A program made the translations under genes and the position numbers. This document shows positions 40,333 to 49,717 of a stretch of 64,000 nt of DNA, piece after piece; position 1 is the first letter of the stretch, and each line of letters begins with the position of its first letter. This DNA is from Humibacillus xanthopallidus. GTDB taxonomy: Bacteria; Actinomycetota; Actinomycetes; Actinomycetales; Dermatophilaceae. The notes beneath the pieces are model-generated. The model did not search any database, had not been told where the DNA came from, and worked only from the letters and a program-made list of their open reading frames with translations. Location: the NCBI RefSeq assembly GCF_006716675.1, contig NZ_VFPM01000004.1, forward strand, positions 248,001 to 312,000, read 5' to 3'.

Positions 40333-42819
40333 ATGGTCGAGACGCGCCCTCTCGAGGACGACGCCGCCCGCCCCATCCTCGTCCCGAACGAGGTCTGGCG
40401 CGACCCGGAGCGCAGTCCTGACGAGCGCGTCGACGACCTGCTCGCCCGGCTCACCCTCGCCGAGAAGGTCGGTCAGCTCGGCAGTCGCTGGGCGCTCAAC
40501 GACATGACGGCCGACGCCGACACCGCCGCCGCCGCCGCCCCCGACGCCCCCGCCGGGCCGGGCTCCGACGCCGGTGACGCGCTCGACCCCGACGAGGTGC
40601 TCAACGTCGCGCCCATGCAGGACGTCTTCGCCGCCTCCGGCACCATCGCGCTCGAGGACGCCGCAGCCCACGGGCTCGGTCACCTCACCCGCGTCTACGG
40701 CAGCGTCCCGATCACGCCTGCCGGCGGCGCCGCCGAGGTCATGAAGCAGCAGCGGGTCGTCACCAACGCCTCCCGCCTCGGCATTCCGGCGATCGTCCAC
40801 GAGGAGTGCCTCACCGGCTTCACCGCCTTCGGTGCGACCGTCTACCCGGCCGCCATCGCCTGGGGAGCCACCTTCGACCCCGACCTCGTCGAGCGGATGG
40901 CGGCCGCCATCGGCCGCGACATGGCGGCGCTCGGGATCCACCAGGGTCTCTCGCCCGTGCTCGACGTCGTGCGGGACTACCGGTGGGGCCGGGTGGAGGA
41001 GACCATGGGCGAGGACCCCTACCTCGTGTCGATGCTGGGCACGGCATACGTGCGGGGCCTGCAGGGTGCGGGCGTCATCGCCACCCTCAAGCACTTCGCG
41101 GGCTACTCGGCATCGCGCGCTGCACGCAACCACGGCCCTGTCCCGATGGGTCGCCGCGAGCTCATCGACATCATGCTGCCGCCCTTCGAGATGGCGGTCC
41201 GCCTGGGCCGGGTCGGGGCGGTGATGAACTCCTACTCCGACATCGACGGCGTGCCCGCCGGGGCGGACCCGTGGCTGCTCACCGAGATCCTGCGCGACAC
41301 CTGGGGTTTCGAGGGCACGGTCGTCTCCGACTACTGGGCGGTGCCCTTCCTCACCTCGATGCACGGGGTCGCCGCCGACATGGACGACGCGGGCGTGCTC
41401 GCGCTGGAGGCGGGCATCGACGTCGAGCTGCCCGACACCCTCGGCTTCAGCCAGCACCTCGTCGACCGCGTCGCGAGCGGTGAGCTGGAGGAGGCGGTCG
41501 TGGACCGCGCGGCCCGCCGCGTGCTCCGGCAGAAGATCGAGCTCGGTCTGCTCGACCCGGACTGGACTCCCGAGGGGTCGGTGACCCGGGCGGAGCAGGT
41601 GCACCTCGACTCCGCGGAGAACCGCGCCCTCGCTCGCGAGATGGCCGAGCGCAGTGTGGTCCTGCTCGACGCCGGCACCGCCCTGCCGCTCATGGGGGAG
41701 GGTCGGCCCGCACCCGCGACGGTGGCGGTCGTCGGCCCCGCGGCGAGCGATCCCCGCACCTTCATGGGGTGCTACGCCTTCCCCAACCACGTCCTCCCGC
41801 GCTACCCCTCGCGCGGTCTCGGCATCGAGGTGCCCAGCCTCGCCGACGCGCTGGCTGCCGAGCTGCCCGACGCGCGGCTCGTGCACGCCCGGGGTTGCGA
41901 CACACGGGGCGATGACCGTTCGGGCTTCGCCGAGGCGGTCGAGGCCGCCCGGCAGGCGGACGTCTGCGTCGTCGCCGTCGGCGACCTCGCCGGACTCTTC
42001 GGCCACGGCACCTCGGGCGAGGGTTGCGATGCCGCTGACCTCACGCTGCCCGGCGTGCAGGGCGACCTCGTCGCCGAGCTGCTGGCCACCGGCACCCCCG
42101 TCGTCGTCGTCGTGGTCTCCGGGCGGCCGTATGCGCTCGGCGAGATCGCGGGCCGCGCCGCCGGTCTCGTGCAAGCCTTCATGCCGGGCGAGGAGGGCGG
42201 GTCGGCGATCGCCGGGGTGCTCTCGGGACGCGTCCAGCCGTCCGGGCACCTGCCTGTTCAGATCCCGCGCCACCCCGGCGCCCAGCCCAGCACCTACCTC
42301 CAGCCGCGACTCGGCGTGGGCAACGACGGCATCACGACGCTCGATGTCACGCCGCTCTTCCCCTTCGGATTCGGTTCGTCCTACACGCAGTTCGCGATCG
42401 ACGGCCTGGAGCTGAGCGCGACCGAGATCGCGACGGACGGGGAGGTCACCGTCTCCGCGCGGGTGACGAACACCGGTGACCGCGCCGGTGACGAGGTCGT
42501 GCAGCTCTACCTGCGCGACGTCGTGGCGCAGGTGACGAGGCCCGTCCTCCAGCTGGTCGGTTTCGCGCGCGTATCGCTCGAGCCCCTAGAGTCTCGCCGT
42601 GTGAGCTTCACCGTGCACGCCGACCGGACGGCATACACCGGCCGTGACCTGCACCGCATCGTCGAGCCCGGCGACGTCCACGTCCTGGTCGGCGCCTCCG
42701 CAGGCCACCTGCCGTGCCGAGCCGTCCTGCGCCTCACCGGCGAGACCCGCGTCGTCGGCGTGGACCGGGTCCTCGACACACCCGTGCACGTCGGCCCCGC
42801 AGAGCGCGTCAGCGGATAG
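40333..42819 (+). CDS. GH3 beta-glycosidase (beta-xylosidase/beta-glucosidase)
   Basis: 828 residues, intracellular (no signal peptide). The GH3 N-terminal barrel begins DDLLARLTLAEKVGQLGSRW; the substrate-binding segment is GRVEETMGEDPYLVSMLG and KHFAGYSASRAARNH, and the nucleophile is Asp333 in GTVVSDYWAVPF. The middle alpha/beta sandwich and a C-terminal fibronectin-III-like domain (VTNTGDRAGDEVVQLYLRD) complete the family layout. The sequence around SDYW and ALEAGIDVELPD resembles Streptomyces BxlA-type enzymes, so xylobiose is a reasonable substrate guess, with cellobiose as the alternative. Start ATG 40333 has AAAGGAG upstream. LacI gene follows 7 bp later. Confidence 0.92.
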   Translation: MVETRPLEDDAARPILVPNEVWRDPERSPDERVDDLLARLTLAEKVGQLGSRWALNDMTADADTAAAAAPDAPAGPGSDAGDALDPDEVLNVAPMQDVFAASGTIALEDAAAHGLGHLTRVYGSVPITPAGGAAEVMKQQRVVTNASRLGIPAIVHEECLTGFTAFGATVYPAAIAWGATFDPDLVERMAAAIGRDMAALGIHQGLSPVLDVVRDYRWGRVEETMGEDPYLVSMLGTAYVRGLQGAGVIATLKHFAGYSASRAARNHGPVPMGRRELIDIMLPPFEMAVRLGRVGAVMNSYSDIDGVPAGADPWLLTEILRDTWGFEGTVVSDYWAVPFLTSMHGVAADMDDAGVLALEAGIDVELPDTLGFSQHLVDRVASGELEEAVVDRAARRVLRQKIELGLLDPDWTPEGSVTRAEQVHLDSAENRALAREMAERSVVLLDAGTALPLMGEGRPAPATVAVVGPAASDPRTFMGCYAFPNHVLPRYPSRGLGIEVPSLADALAAELPDARLVHARGCDTRGDDRSGFAEAVEAARQADVCVVAVGDLAGLFGHGTSGEGCDAADLTLPGVQGDLVAELLATGTPVVVVVVSGRPYALGEIAGRAAGLVQAFMPGEEGGSAIAGVLSGRVQPSGHLPVQIPRHPGAQPSTYLQPRLGVGNDGITTLDVTPLFPFGFGSSYTQFAIDGLELSATEIATDGEVTVSARVTNTGDRAGDEVVQLYLRDVVAQVTRPVLQLVGFARVSLEPLESRRVSFTVHADRTAYTGRDLHRIVEPGDVHVLVGASAGHLPCRAVLRLTGETRVVGVDRVLDTPVHVGPAERVSG

Positions 42820-42826
42820 GTCTGTC

Positions 42827-43885
42827 ATGGCTGGTTCGAGCGCGCGCACACGCCCCCGCACCACCCTGGCCGAGGTGGCGTCCTCGGCCGGGGTGTCGGT
42901 GGCGACGGTGTCGAAGGTCGTCAACGGACGCACCGACGTGGCACCCGAGACGCGTGAGCGCGTGCAGGACCTGCTCGACCGCATCGGCTACCGCCCCCGG
43001 GGGGCGGCTGCCCGGCGCCGCGACGTGCGACCCGCCATCGAGCTCGCGTTCGAGGGCGACCTGCACGCCTACTCCGCCGAGATCGTCCAGGGGGTCGTCG
43101 ACGCCGCTGCGCCCACGGGCACCCACGTCATCGTGACGCGCCGACCCACCGGGGCGCCGCCGGTCGAGGGCTCGCCGGATGACTGGGCCCGCGACCTCGC
43201 CGACTCGGGGGTCCGGGCGCTCATCGCCGTCACGAGCATCATGTCGGACGAGCAGCTCGCCGCCCTCTCACGGGCGGGCGTGCACCTCGTCGTCATCGAC
43301 CCTCTCGAGCTGCCGAACGCCGACGTCACGAGCGTCGGGTCGACGAACTTCGTCGGCGGGCTCTCCGCCGCCCAGCACCTGCTCGACCTCGGGCACCGGC
43401 GCATCGCCTTCCTCGGCGGCCACCTCGGTGCGGCGTGCAACCAGGCGCGGATGGGCGGCTTCCGTGCCGCGCTCGAGCGGGCGGGCGTCACCGTGCCTGC
43501 CGAGTACATCCGCTCCGGTCACTTCATGTATGCCGACGGCGTCGAGGGTGGGGCGGCCCTCCTCGATCTTCCGGTGCCTCCGACGGCGATCTTCGCGGCG
43601 TCCGACGAGATCGCCGTGGGTGTCATGGAGGCGGCCCGCGCGCGTGGACTGCGAGTGCCGGAGGACCTCAGCGTCGTCGGTTTCGACGACACCCAGCTCG
43701 CCCGCATGTCGTCGCCACCCCTCACCACGGTCCGCCAGCCACTCACCGAGATGGGCGGTGTCGCCGTGCGAACGGCCTTGCGGCTCATCGACGGCGAGTC
43801 GATCGACTCCCACCACGTCGAGCTCGCGACCGAGCTCGTGCTCCGCGAGTCGGCGGCCAGGCCCGCCGACCGCCCGTCCGGCTGA
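42827..43885 (+). CDS. LacI-family transcriptional regulator of the second sugar locus
   Basis: 352 residues. The helix-turn-helix is TTLAEVASSAGVSVATVSKV with hinge RIGYRPRGAAARR, followed by the sugar-binding domain ending VVGFDDTQLARMSSPPLTTV. Start ATG 42827, 7 bp after the GH3 stop, so it is cotranscribed with the enzyme. It probably binds the TCGAAA-type palindromes in the 40059-40332 gap and represses both divergent transcripts until an oligosaccharide is present. Confidence 0.92.
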   Translation: MAGSSARTRPRTTLAEVASSAGVSVATVSKVVNGRTDVAPETRERVQDLLDRIGYRPRGAAARRRDVRPAIELAFEGDLHAYSAEIVQGVVDAAAPTGTHVIVTRRPTGAPPVEGSPDDWARDLADSGVRALIAVTSIMSDEQLAALSRAGVHLVVIDPLELPNADVTSVGSTNFVGGLSAAQHLLDLGHRRIAFLGGHLGAACNQARMGGFRAALERAGVTVPAEYIRSGHFMYADGVEGGAALLDLPVPPTAIFAASDEIAVGVMEAARARGLRVPEDLSVVGFDDTQLARMSSPPLTTVRQPLTEMGGVAVRTALRLIDGESIDSHHVELATELVLRESAARPADRPSG

Positions 43886-43901
43886 CCGGCTGTCCCGCGC
43901 T

Positions 43902-44555
43902 TCAGCCGCCCGAGCGGATGATCCGGCGCTCGATCGCTGCGGCCACGGCTCCGGCCCGCGTGTCGACGCCGAGCTTGGCGTAGACGTGCGACAGGTGGGA
44001 CTTCACCGTCGCCTCCGACACGAAGAGCTCGCGTGCCATCTCGCGGTTGCCCAACCCCCGGGCGAGCAGCTCGAGCACCTCCACCTCGCGCTCCGTCACG
44101 ACCGGGCCCGGTGAGGATGCGCGGCGCACGAGCCGGGCGGCGACGGAGGCGGCGAGCACCGTCTCGCCGCGGGCGGTCGCCCGGATGCCGGCGAAGAGCT
44201 GCTCCGGCGGGGCATCCTTGAGCAGGTAGCCGACCGCGCCCGCTTCGAGGGCGCGCAGGATGTCGGCCTCGGTGTCGTACGTCGTGAGGACGAGGACGTG
44301 CGGCGGGTCTGGCAGGGCCAGCAGGCGTGCGGTGGTCTCCGCGCCCCCGGGCCCGTCCCCGAGGCTGAGGTCCATGAGCACGACGTGCGGGTGCTCGGCT
44401 CGCACGACCCGCTCGGCGGTGTCGAGGTCGCCCGCCTCGCCGACGACGGCGAGGTCGTCCTGACCACCCAGGAGGGCCCGCAACCCCGCCCGCACGACGG
44501 GATGGTCGTCGACGAGGACGACTCTCACGGGCTGCCCGGTTGGTGTGTCAGTCAT
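43902..44555 (-). CDS. NarL/FixJ-family response regulator
   Basis: 217 residues. Receiver VVLVDDHPVVRAGLRALL with phospho-acceptor Asp62 (VVLMDLSLGDG) and Lys in GYLLKDAPPEQLF. LuxR-type helix-turn-helix: VTEREVEVLELLARGLGNREMARELFVSEATVKSHLSHVY. The start ATG 44555 lies inside the end of the kinase gene (8-bp overlap), so the two are coupled. Targets unknown; it is convergent with the LacI gene. Confidence 0.93.
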   Translation of the reverse strand: MTDTPTGQPVRVVLVDDHPVVRAGLRALLGGQDDLAVVGEAGDLDTAERVVRAEHPHVVLMDLSLGDGPGGAETTARLLALPDPPHVLVLTTYDTEADILRALEAGAVGYLLKDAPPEQLFAGIRATARGETVLAASVAARLVRRASSPGPVVTEREVEVLELLARGLGNREMARELFVSEATVKSHLSHVYAKLGVDTRAGAVAAAIERRIIRSGG

Positions 44556-45768
44556 GTCGCCGGACGTCCGTCGCCGGCTGCCGGTCGCCGGCAGCCACGA
44601 GGGGGAAGCGGACAGACACCGTCGTGCCCTCCCCGGCGCGGCTCTCCACGTCCGCGCGCCCGCCGAGGTCCGCCGCCCGGTGCCGTATGCCGTCGAGGCC
44701 CCGCCCCCGGTCGCCGTCTGCTGCCGCTCGGGCGGGGTCGAACCCGCGCCCGTCGTCGCGCACGTCGAGCAGCACCTCGTCCGGGTGGTAGGTGAGGCTG
44801 ACGACGACCCGGCTCGCACCGGAGTGCTCGACGACGTTGGCGAGAGCGCCACGAGTCGAGCGCACGAGGGCGCCGGCCACCGTCGACGGCACGGCGACCG
44901 GGTCGCCGTGCACCCGCACCCGCACGTCCACGTCGTGCGCGGAACGCTCGGCGATGCGGCGCAGGGCCTCGGGCAGCGCCTCGGGGGAGGCACCTCCCGC
45001 GGCGTCGTCGAGCCCCGCGGGTGCGAGGTCACGCACGACGCGACGGACCTCGTCGAGCCCCTCTCGCGCCGTGACGCCCGCGGCGGCGACGTGTTCCCTG
45101 GCGCTGGCCGGCCTGCTCTCCCAGTCCTGCTCGGCAGCGTTGAGCAGCAAATTGATGCTCGACAGTCCCTGCCCGACCGAGTCGTGGATCTCGCGGGACA
45201 GACGGGTCCGCTCTGCCAGTGCTCCCGAGCGTCGTTGTGCCGCAGCGAGATCCGCTTGGGCGTCCGTCAGCTCCTCGAGGAGCGTCTGGCGCGTACGGGC
45301 TTCACGTTCGAGGGCGCGGTAGGACAGGACGGTCACGAGGGCGATGCCCACCGGACCGACGAAGACCGTCGGATCGAGGTCGGCGGTGATGCGACTCCAC
45401 GCCACGCTGACGACTGCGGTCATGACGACGACGACGCTCACCGCATACGGGAACGGGAGCACCTGGAGGACGGCGAAGGCCACAGGCACCGCCGTCCAGG
45501 CGAAGGAGGGTGCGACGAGGGTCAGCGCGACCCAGAGCACGACGACGACGGCGACCCACACGACGGGCCACGGTGGCCGGTCGGCGACGAGCCGCCTCGT
45601 GAGGTAGGCGGCGCCGAGCACCACGGCGCCGGTGAGCACGAGCAGCCCTGCGGTGTCGAGGTCGTGGCGCAGGAGGTAGCGCACCGAGCAGGTGAGCAGG
45701 AGCACGAGGAGGACGGCGTCGAGCCATCGGTCGAGTCGCGCCACGGGCGCGAGGATGCCCTCCTCCAT
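44548..45768 (-). CDS. NarL-system (DesK-like, HisKA_3) sensor histidine kinase
   Basis: 406 residues. About five membrane helices fill residues 15-150 with hardly any extracytoplasmic loop, implying an intramembrane sensor. The HisKA_3 motif SREIHDSVGQGLSSI has His195, and the ATP-binding domain has NVVEHSGASRVVV and DDGRGFDPARA. Signal unknown; cell-envelope stress is common for this group. Start ATG 45768 has TAGGCT 6 nt upstream on the minus strand, so the mRNA is probably leaderless. One codon of the kinase uses ATA inside GCATAC (near 44680). Confidence 0.92.
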   Translation of the reverse strand: MEEGILAPVARLDRWLDAVLLVLLLTCSVRYLLRHDLDTAGLLVLTGAVVLGAAYLTRRLVADRPPWPVVWVAVVVVLWVALTLVAPSFAWTAVPVAFAVLQVLPFPYAVSVVVVMTAVVSVAWSRITADLDPTVFVGPVGIALVTVLSYRALEREARTRQTLLEELTDAQADLAAAQRRSGALAERTRLSREIHDSVGQGLSSINLLLNAAEQDWESRPASAREHVAAAGVTAREGLDEVRRVVRDLAPAGLDDAAGGASPEALPEALRRIAERSAHDVDVRVRVHGDPVAVPSTVAGALVRSTRGALANVVEHSGASRVVVSLTYHPDEVLLDVRDDGRGFDPARAAADGDRGRGLDGIRHRAADLGGRADVESRAGEGTTVSVRFPLVAAGDRQPATDVRRHD

Positions 45769-45774
45769 GACGGC

Positions 45775-45780
45775 AGCCTA
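45775..45780 (-). promoter_or_regulatory. -10 hexamer for leaderless transcript (NarL-system kinase)
   Basis: TAGGCT on the minus strand, 6 nt before the ATG at 45768. Confidence 0.6.
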
Positions 45781-45919
45781 GGCAGGCGACGGGGCGGTGG
45801 GCATCATCCGATCGGCTACTCCGGTGTGGCCGGTCGCCCGACGCGGCGGGTGGGCTCGAGCAGCGACGCTGGTGGGAACCGCACCGACCAGCCCCGACCT
45901 CACCCCCGGAGACCCCACC

Positions 45920-46879
45920 ATGAAGCGCAGCCTCGCCGCCGTCCTCGCCCTCGCCGTCGCACCCCTGCTCGCGGCCTCACCCGCGCAGGCCGACCCGTCC
46001 GGCCCCGGCCGACCGGGCACCTACCTGCTGTCCGGCGACGCCGGCGGCTCGAAGTTCGAGGGGATCGGCGCCGACGAGCGCCGCGGACTCTTCTACGTCA
46101 GCGAGGTGACAGGTGGCGAGATCCACCGCGGGTCGGCCGGTGCCACGGAGGCCGAGCAGTGGCTCGCGGGCGACGGGACCGACGGGCGCTACACCGCTCG
46201 CGGCATCACGACGGACGCCGCCGGGCGGGTCTATGTCGCCGGCGGACCGAACGGGATCGGCACCGGCCGCCCCGACCTCTGGGTCTACGCGCCGGACGGG
46301 CGCCTGCTGGCCGCCCTGCGGGCCCCGGGCGACAACGTCTTCCTCAACGACGTCGCCATCGGGCCGGACGGCGCCGCCTACTTCACCAACTCGAACTCAC
46401 CCCAGGTCTTCCGCGTGGCTCTCGACGGCGCCGAGTGGGACGTCGCGCGGTGGGCGGACGCGACCGGGACCATCGAGCAGCGAGCCGGCTTCAACCTCGG
46501 GGGCGTCGTCGTCAGCGCCGACCGCTCCGCGCTCGTCGTCGCCCAGGGGAACGCCGGCATCCTGTGGCGCTTCGACCTCGCGAGCGGCTCCGCGACCCGC
46601 GTGGAGACGGGCGGGGCGGCACTGACCGACGCCGACGGTCTCGTGCGGCGGGGCGCGCGCCTGACCGTCGTGCGCAACGTCGCCCGGGTGCTCGCGACGC
46701 TCGAGCTCACGGCCGACGGCCGCGCTGCGCGGCTCGTGTCCGAGGTCGCCACCGACCCGACGCGCGTGCTGACGACGGCCAAGGTGCTCCGCGGTCGGAC
46801 GCTCTTCGTCGACAGCAAGTTCGACGAGCCGGTCGCCTCCGGCCCGTACGAGGTCGTCACCGACCCGCTGGCACGATGA
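45920..46879 (+). CDS. Secreted SMP-30/gluconolactonase-like beta-propeller protein
   Basis: 319 residues. The Sec signal peptide is MKRSLAAVLALAVAPLLAAS, with probable cleavage after AQA. Repeated blades contain FEGIGADERRGLFYVS, GITTDAAGRVYVAGG and LNDVAIGPDGAAYFTN, the SMP-30/strictosidine synthase-like propeller pattern with possible metal ligands (Glu, Asn, Asp). Lactonase activity is possible but not shown. Start ATG 45920 has a GGAGA ribosome binding site. The ankyrin lipoprotein gene follows directly, so the two may act together outside the cell. Confidence 0.8.
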   Translation: MKRSLAAVLALAVAPLLAASPAQADPSGPGRPGTYLLSGDAGGSKFEGIGADERRGLFYVSEVTGGEIHRGSAGATEAEQWLAGDGTDGRYTARGITTDAAGRVYVAGGPNGIGTGRPDLWVYAPDGRLLAALRAPGDNVFLNDVAIGPDGAAYFTNSNSPQVFRVALDGAEWDVARWADATGTIEQRAGFNLGGVVVSADRSALVVAQGNAGILWRFDLASGSATRVETGGAALTDADGLVRRGARLTVVRNVARVLATLELTADGRAARLVSEVATDPTRVLTTAKVLRGRTLFVDSKFDEPVASGPYEVVTDPLAR

Positions 46880-46884
46880 GGACC

Positions 46885-48216
46885 ATGCGACGGGGCAGCG
46901 GGAGGAGCTCCACGGTCGTGGCGGCCGCTGGGCTCGCCGTGGCGACCGTCCTCGCCGCCTGCACCTCGATCGGCCCCGCCACCAGGGTGACCCCTCCGGC
47001 CACCCCTGCCACGACGTCGGGTGTGACGACGGGGCCACTCGACGAGAAGACGGCGGGGAGGGTGAGCTCGACGGTGGAGACGACGAAGCCGGCGAAGCCG
47101 ACGGCGGCCGAGCAGGCCCGGCTGGACGCCGCCCTGCGGGACGCGGCGTGGAAGGACGACCTGGCGCGCGCGCGGGCTCTGGTGGCCCGCGGCGCGAACG
47201 TCAACGCCAAGGACGACACCCAGCAGTCGGCATACCTCGTCGCGACGAGCGAGGGCCGGCTCGACCTGCTCCGGCTGGCGCTCGCCCACGGCGCCCGCGT
47301 CGACGACAAGGACAGCTGGAACGGCACCGGGCTCATCCGGGCGGCCGAGCGTGGTCACTCCCTCATCGTGGGGGAGCTGCTCCGGGCGGGCATCGACCGC
47401 GACCACGTCAACCGGATCGGCTACCAGGCGATCCACGAGGCGGTCTGGCTCGGCCGCGATTCGACGACCTACGTCGACACCGTCCGCGTCCTCGTCGCGG
47501 GTGGTGTGGAGCTCACCCGCACGTCTCGCGACGAGGGCCTCACCCCACTGCAGATGGCCCGCGAGCGCGGCCATGACCGACTCGAAGGAGTTCTCGTGAA
47601 GGCAACGACGTCCAGACCCCCGGCCGACCCCGACGCCGCGCTGCTCGCCGCGGCGGCGCGGGGTGACGCCGATGCCGTGGCGGGTGCGCTGCGGGCCGGC
47701 GCCGACCTCGAGGCCCGTGACGACCGCAGGCGCACGGCACTGCTCCTCGCTGTCGCCGGCGACCACGTCGACGCTGCACGGGTGCTCGTCGCGATGGGCG
47801 CCGACCCCGACGCGCTCGACGACCGGCACGACACCCCCTGGCTCGTCACCGGGGTCACCGGCAGCGTGGCGATGCTCGAGGCGCTCCTCCCGGCCGGGCC
47901 GGACCTCACGATCCGCAACCGCTACGGCGGCATCTCGGTCATCCCGGCCAGCGAGCGCGGACACGTCGGCTACGTGCGGCGGGTCGTGGGCACCGGCATC
48001 GACGTCAACCACGTCAACGACCTGGGGTGGACCGCCCTGCTCGAGGCGGTCATCCTCGGCGACGGTGGGCCGGCCCACGAGGAGATCGTCCGCATCCTCC
48101 TGGCGGCAGGTGCCGACCGGACCATTGCCGACAAGGACGGAGTGACCGCCCTCCAGCACGCCCGCGCCAAGGGCTACACCTCGATCGCGCGACTCCTCGA
48201 GGCACGGGCGTCGTGA
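46885..48216 (+). CDS. Ankyrin-repeat lipoprotein
   Basis: 443 residues. Lipoprotein signal (STVVAAAGLAVATVLAACTS, lipobox LAAC), then a Thr/Pro-rich linker of about 50 residues, then around nine ankyrin repeats in two blocks (for example LVARGANVNAKDDTQQSAYL and LRAGADLEARDDRRRTALLL), ending LLAAGADRTIADKDGVTALQ. It should be anchored on the outer face of the membrane and bind a protein partner. ATG 46885 has GAGG 5 nt upstream; ATG 46876, overlapping the propeller stop, is an alternative. The upstream propeller protein is an obvious candidate partner. Confidence 0.85.
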   Translation: MRRGSGRSSTVVAAAGLAVATVLAACTSIGPATRVTPPATPATTSGVTTGPLDEKTAGRVSSTVETTKPAKPTAAEQARLDAALRDAAWKDDLARARALVARGANVNAKDDTQQSAYLVATSEGRLDLLRLALAHGARVDDKDSWNGTGLIRAAERGHSLIVGELLRAGIDRDHVNRIGYQAIHEAVWLGRDSTTYVDTVRVLVAGGVELTRTSRDEGLTPLQMARERGHDRLEGVLVKATTSRPPADPDAALLAAAARGDADAVAGALRAGADLEARDDRRRTALLLAVAGDHVDAARVLVAMGADPDALDDRHDTPWLVTGVTGSVAMLEALLPAGPDLTIRNRYGGISVIPASERGHVGYVRRVVGTGIDVNHVNDLGWTALLEAVILGDGGPAHEEIVRILLAAGADRTIADKDGVTALQHARAKGYTSIARLLEARAS

Positions 48217-48232
48217 CTGGATGCCTTGTCGC

Positions 48233-49717
48233 TCAACGGAACTGGCCGGCGAGCTCCGGGCTGACCTCGGCGAGCACGGCGTAGGCCTCCTCGATCGGCA
48301 CGTCGACGACGTCATAGTGCTGGCGACCGGCTGCGGTCGTCGCGACGAGCGTCGCGATGGCGGCGCGCCGCTGGAAGAACGACTGCTCGACCTTCCACCC
48401 GATGATGCCGTCGCGGTCCAGCACGACACGTTGCCGGTCGAGCGAGCCGTGTCTCGTCACGAGATGCCTTGGGGTCACGACGTGCCCGAGGGAGCGGTAA
48501 CGGTCGATGCCCAGGGCGACCGACGTCACGAGGAGCGCCGGCGCGATGCCGAGCAGCGCTGCGCTCCAGCCCCACACCGTCCGGGCGACGACGAGGAGCG
48601 CGAGGACGACGAGCACCGGCACGACGGCGCGGGTGACACGTCGGCGTCGTGCCGCCGGACCGTGGGCCCGGAGCTCGCCCGAGACGGCGGCGTCGTCGGG
48701 TGTGATCTCACGGGACAGGGCGGTGACCGCCGCGGCCGGAGCCGGCGGGCAGAGCCAGTCGGACCCGCCCTGCTCCTTGAGGAGCCCGGTGGTGACGACC
48801 TTGAGGCGCCGGGCACCGGCGAGGCGCAACCCGAGCGGCTCGTCGATCTGGATGCCGCGGATGCGAGCCGGGTCGATGCTCGTCTCGCGGGTCGTCAGCA
48901 GGCCCCGGCGGGTGTGCAGGCTGCCGAGCCGGTTGCGCGTCAGCCGGAAGCCCCAGAACGTCAGCACGTAGGCGGACACCGCCAGGCTGCAGATGAGGAC
49001 GAGGACGAGGACGGCGTCGACCCACCAGTCGAGGTCGCGCACCCACCGGGCCCGCTCGACGATGAGCTCGCTCGTGTCGCCGAGCCGGCTGAAGCCCTGG
49101 GTGAGGAAGCCGAGTCCCGCCGCGGCAGTGGCGAGCCCGGTGGTCGTGAGCGGCGCGTAGCGGATCCAGGACGGGTCCAGCCGCAGCAGCACCTCCTCGT
49201 CGCTGGCCGGCGCGGTCTCGACGCCGGACGCGAGCTCGTCGAGGTCGATGGGCGTCCCGGTCGGCGCGGGCATGGACGTGACCTCGGGGTCGGCCCGGTG
49301 CAGCAGCTCGGCGCGAAGGCGACGTCCCTCGTCGAGCAGGAGCGAGTCGAGCACGAGGCGGTCGCGCTGACCGCCACCGGTCGAGATCTCGACCTTCGCG
49401 AGGCCGAGGATGCGGTGGTGCAGCCTGGCAGTGAGGTCCACGGTGCGCACCTTGTCGAGCCGGGCCGTCGTCGTCTGCTTGTTGAGCAGCCCTCGCTGCA
49501 GCTCGATCTGGCCGTCGATGATCCGGTAGCGCGTCGTCACCCAGCGCAGCACCCCCCAGGCGACGATGACGGGCAGGGCGATGAGCTCCCAGCGCGCGTC
49601 GTTGTCGGACCCCGAGCGGGCGATGAGGACGACGAGCACGGCGGGTAGCAGCCGCACGAGGGTCTCGATGGGGTGGACGAGCAGCATCCTCGCGTTGAGG
49701 CGGCGCCACTCGCTCAC
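48233..49717 (-). CDS. PH-domain membrane protein (YdbT-like, two to three bPH_2 domains)
   Basis: 494 residues. Three helix-pair plus PH-like domain units are visible; PH-like starts include RYRIIDGQIELQRGLLNKQT, LLTTRETSIDPARIRGIQ and HLVTRHGSLDRQRVVLDRDG. This is the YdbT type, usually encoded with a YdbS-type partner as here. Function unknown. In Bacillus, YdbST is linked to resistance to competitor-derived compounds, but that need not apply here. Start GTG 49717 overlaps the upstream gene stop (GTGA). Confidence 0.83.
   Translation of the reverse strand: MSEWRRLNARMLLVHPIETLVRLLPAVLVVLIARSGSDNDARWELIALPVIVAWGVLRWVTTRYRIIDGQIELQRGLLNKQTTTARLDKVRTVDLTARLHHRILGLAKVEISTGGGQRDRLVLDSLLLDEGRRLRAELLHRADPEVTSMPAPTGTPIDLDELASGVETAPASDEEVLLRLDPSWIRYAPLTTTGLATAAAGLGFLTQGFSRLGDTSELIVERARWVRDLDWWVDAVLVLVLICSLAVSAYVLTFWGFRLTRNRLGSLHTRRGLLTTRETSIDPARIRGIQIDEPLGLRLAGARRLKVVTTGLLKEQGGSDWLCPPAPAAAVTALSREITPDDAAVSGELRAHGPAARRRRVTRAVVPVLVVLALLVVARTVWGWSAALLGIAPALLVTSVALGIDRYRSLGHVVTPRHLVTRHGSLDRQRVVLDRDGIIGWKVEQSFFQRRAAIATLVATTAAGRQHYDVVDVPIEEAYAVLAEVSPELAGQFR

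Noticed and set aside
40315..42273. Long minus-strand frame opposite the GH3 gene
   Set aside because: Compositional shadow rich in His/Asp/Gly/Arg; the opposite strand carries all GH3 motifs.
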